A stretch of DNA of 51,086 bases from Oscillospiraceae bacterium (lineage in GTDB: Bacteria; Bacillota; Clostridia; Oscillospirales; Acutalibacteraceae), in NCBI GenBank assembly GCA_015065845.1, contig SVPQ01000017.1, positions 1 to 51,086 of the forward strand. The letters are read 5' to 3'. Below are positions 8,388 to 17,852 of this stretch, piece after piece; position 1 is the stretch's first letter; every line of letters starts with the position of its first letter. Below the pieces are notes generated by a model. The model was not told the origin of the DNA, did no database searches, and worked only from the letters and a program-made list of their open reading frames with translations. The position numbers and the translations under genes were made by a program.

Positions 8388-11300
8388 TTAGTAGTCTTTT
8401 CCCCAACCTTTTCTTTCATAGAACTTTTTATCGCCCATATTTTTGTAGCGTCTTTCAGTTCTGTAATTGCGTTTTTCCTGTCGGGTCATTTTGAAATTGA
8501 ATTTTCTCTGTTCAACTTCTTCTAAAAGTGGGGTTTTTATTTCAGCGATTGCCAGATTTGTAGCGGTAGCAGAAATTATAACTATATCACTGTCAACTGG
8601 TAAAGTGATTTCTTTTTTATTTGTAACATCGAGTGTTACATTAAAGAAATACATAATCTTTGCAATTTCATCTTTGTTGTCTTTATGACAGTGTGTGCTT
8701 TCAAAGCCGACTTCACAGTTTTTAATTCTTGCAGTTTCTTTAAAGTCATACATATCCCAACGGGCAATTCTCTCAAATGTGTCAGGGATATATTTGTTTA
8801 CTTCTTCGTTATCAACTTTAAAGGTTGCGGTTTTATCACCATTTAAAGATGCGCAAATAAATGTAAGTTTCTTACTACCCTCAGGAACATTAACTTTTTG
8901 ACCATTGCAAACCAGAGCGTTTTTGCAATCTTTGTTAATTCTGAATTCTGTGTTACAGATTGTGAAATTTTCAGGTGTGATTTCATAAGGTAATGTATAT
9001 TTGAAATCACCTGTTTCACCTTGTTTTGTAATGATGTTTTTATCAAAATCAAGGGCGATAGGGGTTGAAACAACAGAATTACCTTTGTTTTCAGGTGCTT
9101 TGAGTTTTAATGAAAATGTCTTTATTTCGTAAGGTGTAAAAGATGTTACGAGTTTTCCTTCTGTTACAGTAGCATCTTTGATATATTCTTCACTTGCAAA
9201 CATTTCTTTTGCAGACTCAATACCATTACCGAGAGTGAGTGTAAAGTTTTCTACATTCTTTTTAGCACTCTCATTAAGACGAATGATGATTTCATCACCT
9301 TTTTCAGCCTTTTTAATTGCTCTTACAATTACAGAATTGTCGGATGTTTTTATGAATGAATATTCTGCACCGAGTACACCAGAATGTTTTTCACATTCAA
9401 CTGCAACAAGTGGCTGTGTAAAAAATTTAACTTCGCGTTGTGTTTCTTCTGAAACCTTGCCACTATGTGAGAATAATGCGTAAGAGAATCTGTTAAGCCC
9501 CAAATCCATCATAGACTGCATAGAGTCAATTCTGTAGTTTTTCTGTGGTGTGTGAACAACAGTAAGGCGCAAAGTGTTGATGTTGTATTTATCCCAACCG
9601 TATTTACACTCGCTTAAAACGGAAACACCGAAACTGTCATCTGCATTGCTTATGTCTGCCCATTTCTGTGCTGGTACTTCAAAGAGCTTGTCACTCATAT
9701 TTGTTCTTTCAATAGCACCTAAACCTAAATCAAATGTTGCTTTGTCGTTTGTTGTGGTGAGTGAGAAAACATTCTTTGCCATTGTGCGAAGCGACTGCCA
9801 CTCTATTTCACTGTTGACCTGTACAATTTCACTACCACTTGTAAGAGAAATTATATTCTTAAATTCACTTCTGTCATCTTTCTGCACTACTTTTATTGCA
9901 ACTCTTGCAGGGCCGTTTTCAATAATTTCTATTGTATCTAGTTGTGGGATTCGGTCTGGTTTTTTGTTTGCTTCTTCATAGTTCATTTCCCACGCAGGCC
10001 ATGGTTTTGAACCTGTGTAGTTGAAAAGTCCTGTAACAACAGGTTCTTTTAACAATTCTTTTTGAAGAATTTTATCAAAGACAGATTCAATATCACCATT
10101 TGAGTTGAGTTTTACTGAGTACTTTTCATTTTCTAAACTTTTAATGGTGACATTTAATTCAGTTTTAGTGACGCCGGGTACATCACTTTCTCTTACATCA
10201 TAAACTTTTAAAGAAAGTGCATCTACATCTGCAATAAAAATAATTTCTGTTATATTATCTTTTTTGCTTTTAACCTGTGCGGGTGCTTCGTTGCCTTTTT
10301 CATCAAATACTCGTACATATTTCGAGTTGAAATTATCAAGTCTTAATACTACGGCACCCTTTCGTTTGGATTCAACAGAGTTGTAAACAGTGATTGCTCT
10401 GCCTTCACAAAAGTCAGTTTTCATAATTGATGTGAGCGAAGAAAGTGTTGAGTTCATTTCGTTTCTGAATTGATTCATTGAAACAAATAAATCATTCCAT
10501 GAACGCTTGTAAACTCTCTGGCACGATGTACCTGGCATATCATCGTGGAAGTGGTGAGCAATAGTGCGTTTCCACGCACGAGTCAAAGCGGTTTGGTTAT
10601 AATTTGCAGTACCAAGATAATCTGCTATAACTGCACTTCTTTCTGCCATATCGGCAAGTTCTTCTGAGTGGCGGTTCCAGCGTTTACTCATAACTCTTGA
10701 AGTGTAGCCGCCGACTGCGTGATTTTGCATTACAAGTTCATTGTTCCATAACGGAAGTTTTTTCTTTGCGTCGTCACTTAAATTATCTAAATCGTAATAA
10801 ATTTCATCTGCAGATGCAGAATGAATTTCTAACTCTTCATCATTTAACGCTATTGCTTTTTCCAGAAGTTCGCAACTTTCTTGTTTAGTTGCACCACCAC
10901 GGTCACCAGTTCCGTGAAATTGGTAATCCCATTTGAGACCGAACTTTTCATTCTCTTTTAACTTGTTCAAAATAAAATCCCAATCACGGATTTTCTTGAA
11001 AGGTCTTGAATAAGAACCTGGATTTAATACTGCAAAAACTTCGTTACCGTCAACACCACGCCATCTGCCTATATTGTAAGGCATACCATAAGCTGACCCC
11101 CATGTGAGTTTTTGTGTGGTAAAACCTTTTAAATTTGCGTGATGCATAACACTGGGCAAAGCCCAACCGAAACCGAAACAGTCCGGTAAGAAAATATCTA
11201 CTGAACGCTTACCGAATTTTTCTTCAAAGTATGAGTTGCCATAAAGAATGTTTCTGAAAAGTGCCTCGGGTGACGGAACATTAACATCACCATTTTCAAA

Positions 11301-11558
11301 AGCAGAACCACAGACATTCCATCTGCCTTCATCTATGTACTTTTTCATCCTTTTGAAAAGTTCGGGGTAATACTCTTCCATAAGTTCATATCTGTAAGAA
11401 CCTTCAAACGAAAAAGTGTAATTAGGGTAATTCTCAAAAAGAGCAAAATTTTCGTCAAATGTTGCTTTGATATATTCTTTTATGGATTCTTCTAAATCCC
11501 AACTCCATACGGTGTCTAAATGCGAAGTTGCGACTGCGTAAACTTTCTTTTTTGCCAT
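8388..11558 (-). CDS. Glycoside hydrolase family 38 alpha-mannosidase (long form)
   Basis: 1056 residues. GH38 enzymes cut alpha-mannosidic bonds with retention, using a zinc site. The catalytic domain shows the zinc ligands in SHLDTVW (His13, Asp15), a nucleophile aspartate in LPDCFGFG (Asp126), and HHFHDDMPGTS further on, followed by a central helical domain and beta-sandwich C-terminal domains. No signal peptide is seen, so it probably works in the cytoplasm on imported oligosaccharides. The end is rich in Lys/Arg (KMTRQEKRNYRTERRYKN), unusual for the family. It is divergent from a sugar dehydrogenase/isomerase operon. A second, shorter GH38 lies at 42.4-44.9 kb. Confidence 0.9.
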   Translation of the reverse strand: MAKKKVYAVATSHLDTVWSWDLEESIKEYIKATFDENFALFENYPNYTFSFEGSYRYELMEEYYPELFKRMKKYIDEGRWNVCGSAFENGDVNVPSPEALFRNILYGNSYFEEKFGKRSVDIFLPDCFGFGWALPSVMHHANLKGFTTQKLTWGSAYGMPYNIGRWRGVDGNEVFAVLNPGSYSRPFKKIRDWDFILNKLKENEKFGLKWDYQFHGTGDRGGATKQESCELLEKAIALNDEELEIHSASADEIYYDLDNLSDDAKKKLPLWNNELVMQNHAVGGYTSRVMSKRWNRHSEELADMAERSAVIADYLGTANYNQTALTRAWKRTIAHHFHDDMPGTSCQRVYKRSWNDLFVSMNQFRNEMNSTLSSLTSIMKTDFCEGRAITVYNSVESKRKGAVVLRLDNFNSKYVRVFDEKGNEAPAQVKSKKDNITEIIFIADVDALSLKVYDVRESDVPGVTKTELNVTIKSLENEKYSVKLNSNGDIESVFDKILQKELLKEPVVTGLFNYTGSKPWPAWEMNYEEANKKPDRIPQLDTIEIIENGPARVAIKVVQKDDRSEFKNIISLTSGSEIVQVNSEIEWQSLRTMAKNVFSLTTTNDKATFDLGLGAIERTNMSDKLFEVPAQKWADISNADDSFGVSVLSECKYGWDKYNINTLRLTVVHTPQKNYRIDSMQSMMDLGLNRFSYALFSHSGKVSEETQREVKFFTQPLVAVECEKHSGVLGAEYSFIKTSDNSVIVRAIKKAEKGDEIIIRLNESAKKNVENFTLTLGNGIESAKEMFASEEYIKDATVTEGKLVTSFTPYEIKTFSLKLKAPENKGNSVVSTPIALDFDKNIITKQGETGDFKYTLPYEITPENFTICNTEFRINKDCKNALVCNGQKVNVPEGSKKLTFICASLNGDKTATFKVDNEEVNKYIPDTFERIARWDMYDFKETARIKNCEVGFESTHCHKDNKDEIAKIMYFFNVTLDVTNKKEITLPVDSDIVIISATATNLAIAEIKTPLLEEVEQRKFNFKMTRQEKRNYRTERRYKNMGDKKFYERKGWGKDY

Positions 11559-11589
11559 ATCAAAAATCCTTTCAAAATTGTCTTTAGAT

Positions 11590-11618
11590 AATATACAATA
11601 AATGTGTAATTATTTCAA
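11590..11618 (-). promoter_or_regulatory. Promoter of the GH38 gene
   Basis: On the minus strand, TTGAAA (complement of 11613-11618) and TATATT (complement of 11590-11595) with a 17-bp spacer, about 30-40 bases before the ATG. Confidence 0.55.
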
Positions 11619-11647
11619 TATTTAATGCAAAAAAAGAAGAAATACTA

Positions 11648-11675
11648 TTGAAATATATTGTAGAAGTAGTATAAT
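11648..11675 (+). promoter_or_regulatory. Promoter of the Gfo/Idh-isomerase operon
   Basis: TTGAAA at 11648-11653 and TATAAT at 11670-11675 with a 16-bp spacer, about 40 bases before ATG 11716. It lies back to back with the mannosidase promoter, 30 bp apart, so the two could share a regulator. I see no clear shared operator. Confidence 0.55.
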
Positions 11676-11715
11676 AAAAAGGTGCGAATAAACTACATAT
11701 AGGGGGTAATACCTT

Positions 11716-12801
11716 ATGTCAAAATTAAGAGTAGGTATCATCGGTTGCGGTGGTATTGCTAATAGTAAACATATGTCAGCACTCAAAAAAATTGAAGAGG
11801 TTGATATGGTTGCTTTCTGTGACATTATTTTAGAAAAAGCAGAGAAAGCAGTTAAAGAATATGGTACGCCTGATGCTAAAGCGTACGAAGATTACAAAGA
11901 ACTTTTAAAAGATGAAACTATTGATGTTGTTCATGTTTGTACACCGAACCGATCACATAGTTTTATTACAATTGATGCTCTTGAAAGCGGTAAGCATGTA
12001 ATGTGTGAAAAGCCGATGGCAAAAACTTACGAAGAAGCAGTAAAAATGTGCGAAGCGGCAGAAAGAACAGGTAAAAAACTTTCTATAGGCTATCAGAACA
12101 GAAATACCGCAGAAAATATATATGTTAAGGCTTGTGCTGAAAAAGGCGAGTTTGGAGATATGTATTATGCAAATGCCTACGCGGTAAGACGCAGAGCAGT
12201 TCCAACCTGGGGTGTGTTCCTTAATGAGTATGAACAAGGTGGCGGTCCACTTATAGATATTGGGACACACGCACTTGATATGACACTCTGGATTATGGAT
12301 AACTACGAGCCTGAAATGGTAGTGGGTCAGACATTCAGAAAGTTAGCCGATAAAGAAGAACAGGGTAACGACTGGGGACCATGGGATCCACAGAAATATA
12401 CAGTTGAAGATTCTGCATTCGGATTTATCAAAATGAAAAATGGTGCAGTTATAAATCTTCAGTCCAGTTGGGCGCTTAATGTAGCAGACCCTAATGAAGC
12501 GTGTTACACAATCTGCGGTGACAAAGGCGGTGTTGACACCCGCGATGATAAAGTAGTTGTGAACTATATTAAGAATCAACGACAAGTTATTGAAATACCA
12601 AGTTTTGAAAGTGGTGGAGCAGCCTTTTTTGAAGGTGTAAAATGTGACAGTCCAAAAGATGTTGAAGCGAGAAAATGGGTGAACAGTATATTAAATGATA
12701 CTGAAGTACCTGTACCACCAAGACAGGCACTTTGCGTTACCCGTATTTTAGAAGGTATTTATGAATCGGCAAAAACGGGTAAACCCGTTTTCTTTGATTG
12801 A
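11716..12801 (+). CDS. Gfo/Idh/MocA family sugar dehydrogenase
   Basis: 361 residues. The family oxidises or reduces a hydroxyl of a sugar or inositol with NAD(P). The Rossmann motif GIIGCGGIANSKHM lies at residues 8-20, the family lysine in EKPM at 98-101, and the catalytic histidine in DIGTHALDM (His185). It heads a plus-strand operon of two TIM-barrel isomerase-like proteins and a second Gfo/Idh protein, with gaps of 14-70 bp. In described C- and O-glycoside degradation routes such a dehydrogenase makes a 3-keto sugar that a TIM-barrel partner then eliminates or isomerises. That role is an inference here; the substrate is unknown. Confidence 0.85.
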   Translation: MSKLRVGIIGCGGIANSKHMSALKKIEEVDMVAFCDIILEKAEKAVKEYGTPDAKAYEDYKELLKDETIDVVHVCTPNRSHSFITIDALESGKHVMCEKPMAKTYEEAVKMCEAAERTGKKLSIGYQNRNTAENIYVKACAEKGEFGDMYYANAYAVRRRAVPTWGVFLNEYEQGGGPLIDIGTHALDMTLWIMDNYEPEMVVGQTFRKLADKEEQGNDWGPWDPQKYTVEDSAFGFIKMKNGAVINLQSSWALNVADPNEACYTICGDKGGVDTRDDKVVVNYIKNQRQVIEIPSFESGGAAFFEGVKCDSPKDVEARKWVNSILNDTEVPVPPRQALCVTRILEGIYESAKTGKPVFFD

Positions 12802-12830
12802 TTAAAGTATAAAGCACAGGAGATGTAATT

Positions 12831-13553
12831 ATGAAATTTGCAGTTCAATTATATTCAGTTCGTGACCATATTGAAAATGGTGATGATTTATTAGAAATTT
12901 TAAGTAAAGTTAAAGAAATTGGTTTTGATGGTGTTGAGTTTGCAGGTTATCAAAATCTTTCTGCAGAAGTTATTAAAAATAAATGTGACGAATTAGGTCT
13001 TACAATAGTTGGTACACATTTAGGACTTAATGATTTTGAAGGCGATAATCTTAAGAAAACATTAGAATTCCACAAAACACTCGGCACAAAATATTTAGGT
13101 GTTGGTGGTGCACCACACTCTACTTATGAAGAAGCAAAAAATACTGCAGATGTATTAGGTAATGCAAATATAGAAGCAGAAAAAATAGGTATGAATACTT
13201 ATTACCATAACCATACAGAAGAGTTCGAAGATTTAAAAGATGGAAAAACTGCTATGGATATTATCGGTGAACAATGTAAATTGGAAGTTGATACATATTG
13301 GAGTTTCTGTGCGGGTATTAAGAATTCAGAGTATCTCGTAGAGAAAAAAGAGCAGATTGCCTTAATTCACATTAAAGACGGTAAAGACCATAAGCCGATG
13401 GCATTAGGCGAAGGCGAAAATGATTTACTCGATGTTGTTAAAGGCGTTAAAGCAATCGGACTCGATTGGGTAATTTTAGAAAACGATGACCCTGTACCAA
13501 CAGGCTTAGAAGATATTAAAAGAAGCTACAAATGGCTTAAAGAGAATTTTTAA
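12831..13553 (+). CDS. Sugar phosphate isomerase/epimerase-like TIM barrel
   Basis: 240 residues of the AP-endonuclease-2/xylose-isomerase-like fold, rather short for the family (260-300 is common). It begins MKFAVQLYSVRDHI, typical of IolE/YcjR-like proteins. Likely metal ligands are within YYHNHTEEFE (124-133), Asp154 in VDTYW, His180 in HIKDG and Glu217 in VILEND. The GEGENDL stretch fits members that act on keto-sugars. It lies 29 bp behind the first dehydrogenase with an AGGAG ribosome site. It could be an isomerase, epimerase, dehydratase or a C-deglycosidase-like lyase; the sequence does not decide. Confidence 0.8.
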   Translation: MKFAVQLYSVRDHIENGDDLLEILSKVKEIGFDGVEFAGYQNLSAEVIKNKCDELGLTIVGTHLGLNDFEGDNLKKTLEFHKTLGTKYLGVGGAPHSTYEEAKNTADVLGNANIEAEKIGMNTYYHNHTEEFEDLKDGKTAMDIIGEQCKLEVDTYWSFCAGIKNSEYLVEKKEQIALIHIKDGKDHKPMALGEGENDLLDVVKGVKAIGLDWVILENDDPVPTGLEDIKRSYKWLKENF

Positions 13554-13567
13554 GGAGGAAAGAAAAA

Positions 13568-14533
13568 ATGAAATTAGGTGTACTTACAAATCTTTTAGGT
13601 AGTGTATCCTTAGAAGAAGCATTAAAATATTTTTCTTCTTTGGGTCTTGAAATGGTAGAAATCGGTTGCGGTGGTTACCCAGGTAATGCACATGCAAATC
13701 CTGATATACTTTTAAATGATGACAAAGCATTAGAAGAATTTAAAGCACTTCTCAAAAAATATAATGTTGAAATCAGTGCTTTAAGTTGTCACGGTAACCC
13801 TGTGCATCCAAATAAAGAAATCGCAAAAAGTTTTGACGATGATTTAAGAAAAGCAGTTCTTTTAGCAGAAAAATTAGGTGTTCATCAGATTAACACATTT
13901 TCAGGTTGCCCTGGTGACTGTGAAACTGCGAAATATCCTAACTGGGTTACTTGCCCATGGCCTAATGACTTTGGTGAAATTTTAGAGTGGCAGTGGAACG
14001 AGGTTCTTATTCCTTATTGGAAAGATTTTGTTAAATTCAGTACTGCTCATGGTGTAGATAAAATTGCACTTGAACTTCACCCCGGTTTCTGCGTATATAA
14101 CACAGAAAGTCTTTTAAAACTCCGTAATGCAGTTGGTAAAGAAATCGGTGCAAACCTTGACTTATCACACCTTATCTGGCAGGGTATGGAACCAATTCCT
14201 GTAATCCGTGCTTTAGGAGATGCAATATTCCATTTCCATGCAAAAGATACAAGAATTGATAAAGTGAATACTGCAGTAAACGGTGTTCTTGATACAAAAT
14301 CTTATGCAGATGAAATAAATCGTTCATGGATTTTCCGTTCAGTAGGTTACGGTAATGATGAACTTTTCTGGAAAGATGTTATGAGTAATCTTCGTATGGT
14401 AGGTTATGATTATGCAATTTCTATCGAGCACGAAGATTCATTAATGAGCCAGAACGAAGGTCTTGAAAAGGCAGTTGGACTTCTTAAAAAATGTATAATT
14501 AAAGAAGAACTCAAAGACGCTTGGTGGATATAA
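13568..14533 (+). CDS. Sugar phosphate isomerase/epimerase-like TIM barrel (long form)
   Basis: 321 residues, same superfamily as the preceding gene but from a different, longer subgroup. Probable metal ligands are Glu169 (ALELHPGF), Asp198 (NLDLSHL), His224 (HFHAKD) and Glu287 (SIEHED). An insert rich in Trp (WVTCPWPNDFGEILEWQW, about 126-143) and the pair SCHGNPVHPN (73-82) probably shape the active site. The AGGAGG site and 14-bp gap show tight coupling to the gene before it. Two divergent TIM barrels paired with two dehydrogenases suggest consecutive or parallel steps on keto-sugars; the order is not known. Confidence 0.82.
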   Translation: MKLGVLTNLLGSVSLEEALKYFSSLGLEMVEIGCGGYPGNAHANPDILLNDDKALEEFKALLKKYNVEISALSCHGNPVHPNKEIAKSFDDDLRKAVLLAEKLGVHQINTFSGCPGDCETAKYPNWVTCPWPNDFGEILEWQWNEVLIPYWKDFVKFSTAHGVDKIALELHPGFCVYNTESLLKLRNAVGKEIGANLDLSHLIWQGMEPIPVIRALGDAIFHFHAKDTRIDKVNTAVNGVLDTKSYADEINRSWIFRSVGYGNDELFWKDVMSNLRMVGYDYAISIEHEDSLMSQNEGLEKAVGLLKKCIIKEELKDAWWI

Positions 14534-14570
14534 TTAATTCGGAATTCGTAATGTGTAATTCGGAATTTTA
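14534..14570. repeat. Wordy tract (AATTCGG type) inside an operon
   Basis: A tract of AATTCGGAATTCGTAATG words directly after the stop codon of the isomerase-like gene. Unlike the other copies it has no hairpin and sits between co-directional genes, so it should not terminate transcription. Confidence 0.6.
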
Positions 14571-14601
14571 GTAAAGATAATTAGAAATGGAATGTAAAAA
14601 A

Positions 14602-15651
14602 ATGTCTAAAATAAATACCGTTGTTGTTGGTTATGGTGGAATGGGTAAATACCACGCTGACAACATAGCAAAATTTGAAAATTTTAATCTTGTCGGAATC
14701 TACGACATTAAAGAAGAAAGATGTGAATTAGCACGCGAAAATAATGTTAAGGCTTACGACAGTTTTGAAGCAGTTTTAGCAGATGAACAGGTTGAGCTTA
14801 TTGTTTGTGCTACATATAATGATTCTCATAAAGATATTGCAATTCGTGCTATGAAAGCAGGTAAAAATGTTATTTCTGAAAAACCTGTTACTATGTGTTC
14901 AGAAGATTTAGCTGAAATGATTAAAGTAGCAGAAGAGACAGGTAAACTTTTTACAGTGCATCAGAACAGACGCTGGGATAATGACTACAGAACTATAAAA
15001 AATATTATTGATAAAAATGAATTGGGTAATGTTTTCTCAATTGATTCACGCGTTTATGGTTCTCGTGGTATCCCTGGTGACTGGCGTCAGGAAAAAGAGC
15101 ACGGTGGCGGAATGGTATTTGACTGGGGTGTTCATCTTCTTGACCAGATTCTTATGATTAACGAGGGTAAAACGATCGAGTCAGTTTACGCTACTGTTAC
15201 TCATATTACAAATGATGAATGTGATGATGGTTTCAGAACACTTATAAAATTCAGAAATGGTCCTGATTGTGTAGTTGAGGTTCTTACAAATAACTTTATT
15301 GAAGCACCTCGTTGGTATGTTTGCGGTGAAAATGGTACTGCAATTATTACTGACTGGGATTTGAATGGTAAAATTGTAAAAATCAAAGACTGGGAAAAAC
15401 TTGATGCAGTGCCAATTCAGGCGGGTGCGGGTATAACGAAAACTATGGCACCGAGAACTGATGAAACAATAAAAGAATTCCCACTTGAAAAAATCGAAGT
15501 AAAATGGGCAGATTATTATAATAACATTTATGATTGTTTAAGAAATGGTGCTGAGCCACTTATTACTCACGCACAACAAATAAGACTTATGCGTCTTATG
15601 GAAGCGATTTTTGAATCAGCAGAGAAAAATACAGTTATCAGTTTTGAATGA
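14602..15651 (+). CDS. Gfo/Idh/MocA family sugar dehydrogenase (second)
   Basis: 349 residues from ATG 14602; an ATG at 14587 would add five residues. The later start is chosen because it gives the usual N-terminus (MSKINTVVVGYGGMG) and GGAA lies 9 bases before it, but the ribosome site is weak for both. EKPV at 93-96 and the catalytic His178 in DWGVHLLDQ are present, so it should be active. It is distinct in sequence from the 11716 dehydrogenase, suggesting a different substrate or the reverse reduction step of the same route. It follows a 68-bp gap that holds a wordy repeat. Confidence 0.82.
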   Translation: MSKINTVVVGYGGMGKYHADNIAKFENFNLVGIYDIKEERCELARENNVKAYDSFEAVLADEQVELIVCATYNDSHKDIAIRAMKAGKNVISEKPVTMCSEDLAEMIKVAEETGKLFTVHQNRRWDNDYRTIKNIIDKNELGNVFSIDSRVYGSRGIPGDWRQEKEHGGGMVFDWGVHLLDQILMINEGKTIESVYATVTHITNDECDDGFRTLIKFRNGPDCVVEVLTNNFIEAPRWYVCGENGTAIITDWDLNGKIVKIKDWEKLDAVPIQAGAGITKTMAPRTDETIKEFPLEKIEVKWADYYNNIYDCLRNGAEPLITHAQQIRLMRLMEAIFESAEKNTVISFE

Positions 15652-15679
15652 TAAATAATTTTTGATTGGAGTTTTTGCT

Positions 15680-16930
15680 ATGGCAATATTTAAACCATTT
15701 AAAGCATTACGCCCCACAACAGAATATGCTTCAAAGGTAGCGGCATTACCTTACGATGTTATGAACAGTGAAGAAGCAAGAGAAATGGTAAAAGATAATC
15801 CTTACTCATTTCTTCATGTTGATAAAGCAGAAATAGATTTAGAAAAGGGTATTGATATTTATTCACCTGAGGTCTATTTAAAAGCAAAAGAAAATTTAGA
15901 AAACCTTGAGAAAAAAGGTGCTATGGCACAAGACGAAAACCCTAAATTTTATATTTACCGTCAGATTATGAATGGCAGAGAGCAAACAGGTCTTGTTGGC
16001 TGTGCTTCTATTGATGATTATATAAATAACCAGATTAAAAAGCACGAATTAACCCGTGCAGATAAAGAAGCAGACAGAATTCGTCATGTTGATATATGTG
16101 ACGCAAATACCGGACCTATTTTCCTTTGCTATAAAGAATGTAGTAAAGCAGATGAAATTATAAATAATTTTAAAACTGCAAATAAACCTGTATATGATTT
16201 TGTAACAGAAGAGGGTATTTCAAATACTGTCTGGGTAATTGATGATGAAAATATAAACAATGAACTTTCGTCTCTTTTGGAAAATGCAGGAGCGTTTTAT
16301 ATTGCCGATGGTCACCATCGTTGTGCATCTGCAGTTAATGTAGGTAAAAAACGCCGCGAAGAAAATCCTGATTTTGATGGTACGGAAGAATTCAATTTCT
16401 TCTTAGCAGTTTTATTCCCTGCAAACACACTTTCAATTATGGACTACAACCGTGTAGTTAAAGATTTGAATGGTAATACCGAAAGTGAATTTATTGAAAA
16501 AATAAAAGAAAAGTTCGAAGTTTCAGAAAGCGATGCTATTGAGCCTTACTCACCAGTTGAAAAGCATACATTCGGAATGTATCTTAATAATAAATGGTAT
16601 ATTTTAAAGGCGAAGGCTGGAACTTTTAATGAAAATGACCCTGTAGAAAGACTTGATGTTTCAATTCTTCAGAGCAATCTTTTGTCACCAATTCTTAATA
16701 TTGGTGACCCGAGAACTGACAAAAGAATTGACTTTATCGGCGGAATAAGAGGTCTTAAAGAATTAGAAAGACGAGTTTCGGATGATATGACTGTTGCATT
16801 TTCAATGTATCCTACAACACTTGATGATTTAATGGATATTGCAGATGCAAATAAAATAATGCCACCAAAATCCACATGGTTTGAACCAAAACTTTTAAGT
16901 GGCTTATTTATTCATAAGTTAAATGATTGA
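15680..16930 (+). CDS. DUF1015 family protein (possible small-molecule kinase)
   Basis: 416 residues from ATG 15680, which has GGAG at 15668-15671; an upstream TTG is not needed. It is a DUF1015 (PF06245) protein: FKPFKALRPTTEYASKVAALPYDV at the start (first 20 residues diagnostic), KHELTRADKEADR (121-133) and IADGHHRCASA (208-218) are family hallmarks. The GHHR-x-A motif resembles the ParB/sulfiredoxin fold of free serine kinases (SerK, SbnI), so an ATP- or ADP-dependent kinase role has been considered for such proteins. That is inference. It lies 28 bp after the second dehydrogenase and 13 bp before nfo. Cytoplasmic; no membrane segments. Confidence 0.8.
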   Translation: MAIFKPFKALRPTTEYASKVAALPYDVMNSEEAREMVKDNPYSFLHVDKAEIDLEKGIDIYSPEVYLKAKENLENLEKKGAMAQDENPKFYIYRQIMNGREQTGLVGCASIDDYINNQIKKHELTRADKEADRIRHVDICDANTGPIFLCYKECSKADEIINNFKTANKPVYDFVTEEGISNTVWVIDDENINNELSSLLENAGAFYIADGHHRCASAVNVGKKRREENPDFDGTEEFNFFLAVLFPANTLSIMDYNRVVKDLNGNTESEFIEKIKEKFEVSESDAIEPYSPVEKHTFGMYLNNKWYILKAKAGTFNENDPVERLDVSILQSNLLSPILNIGDPRTDKRIDFIGGIRGLKELERRVSDDMTVAFSMYPTTLDDLMDIADANKIMPPKSTWFEPKLLSGLFIHKLND

Positions 16931-16943
16931 TTAGGTGAATGAG

Positions 16944-17777
16944 ATGTTTAAAATAGGTTGTCATTTGTCAAGTTCAGGCGGTTATCTCAGTATGGGTAAA
17001 GAAGCGGTAAGAATTGGTGCAAACACATTTCAGTTCTTTACCCGTAACCCACGAGGAGGAGCAGCAAAACCTCTTGACTTAGATGATATTAAAGCATTTG
17101 AAGATTACAGAAAAGAAAATGGAATTCTTTCAGTTTTAGCACATGCACCATACACTATGAATGCCTGTGCTAAAGACGAAGGACTCCGAAAGTTTGCTAA
17201 AAATACTATGCTTGATGATATTATGCGTCTTGATAATATAGAGGGTGCTATGTATAATTTTCATCCTGGCAGTCATGTGAGTCAGGGTGCAGATGTCGGT
17301 ATTGATTATATTTCTTCAATGCTTAATGAAGTTATAAAACCTGACCAGAAAACTATTATTTTACTTGAAACAATGGCGGGTAAGGGTAGTGAGGTCGGCA
17401 GGAATTTTGAAGAAATCAGAGCTATCATTGATAAGGTAGAATTAAATGAAAAATTAGGCGTTTGTCTTGACACTTGCCATGTTTACGATGGCGGTTATGA
17501 TATTGTAAATGATTTAGATAATGTTCTTCTTGAATTTGACAGAATAATCGGTCTTGACAGATTAAAAGCAATTCATCTTAATGATACTAAAAATCCATTT
17601 CAAAGCCATAAAGACCGACACGAAAAAATCGGTGAAGGTTACTTAGGTATTGAGGCAATAACAAGAATTATAAATCACGAAAAGTTAAAGGATTTACCAT
17701 TCTTTTTAGAAACGCCTAATGATATAGATGGTTACGAAAGAGAAATTGCTCTTTTAAAGGAAATGTACAAATATTAA
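16944..17777 (+). CDS. nfo: Endonuclease IV (AP endonuclease)
   Basis: 277 residues; ATG 16944 is preferred to GTG 16935 because AGGTG (16933-16937) then lies at normal distance and the protein begins [14 protein letters not shown] as in the family. It cuts DNA 5' to abasic sites with a three-zinc site. Zinc-binding segments are all visible: [65 protein letters not shown] (start of the last loop) and FFLETPND. It ends the sugar operon; it shares the TIM-barrel fold of the two isomerase-like proteins but is a true DNA repair enzyme. Confidence 0.95.
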   Translation: MFKIGCHLSSSGGYLSMGKEAVRIGANTFQFFTRNPRGGAAKPLDLDDIKAFEDYRKENGILSVLAHAPYTMNACAKDEGLRKFAKNTMLDDIMRLDNIEGAMYNFHPGSHVSQGADVGIDYISSMLNEVIKPDQKTIILLETMAGKGSEVGRNFEEIRAIIDKVELNEKLGVCLDTCHVYDGGYDIVNDLDNVLLEFDRIIGLDRLKAIHLNDTKNPFQSHKDRHEKIGEGYLGIEAITRIINHEKLKDLPFFLETPNDIDGYEREIALLKEMYKY

Positions 17778-17803
17778 CAAAAAGTGAAGAAAAAGCATTT
17801 TTG

Positions 17804-17832
17804 TTGAAAAAATATAGAAACTGTGTTATTAT
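17804..17832 (+). promoter_or_regulatory. Promoter of the prepilin gene
   Basis: TTGAAA at 17804-17809 and TATTAT at 17827-17832 with a 17-bp spacer, 20 bases before ATG 17853, so the leader is very short. Confidence 0.5.
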
Positions 17833-17852
17833 AAAATACAGAGGTGAAAATT

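Noticed and set aside
8467..10888. Several plus-strand frames inside the long GH38 gene
   Set aside because: They are opposite-strand shadows of a conserved enzyme.
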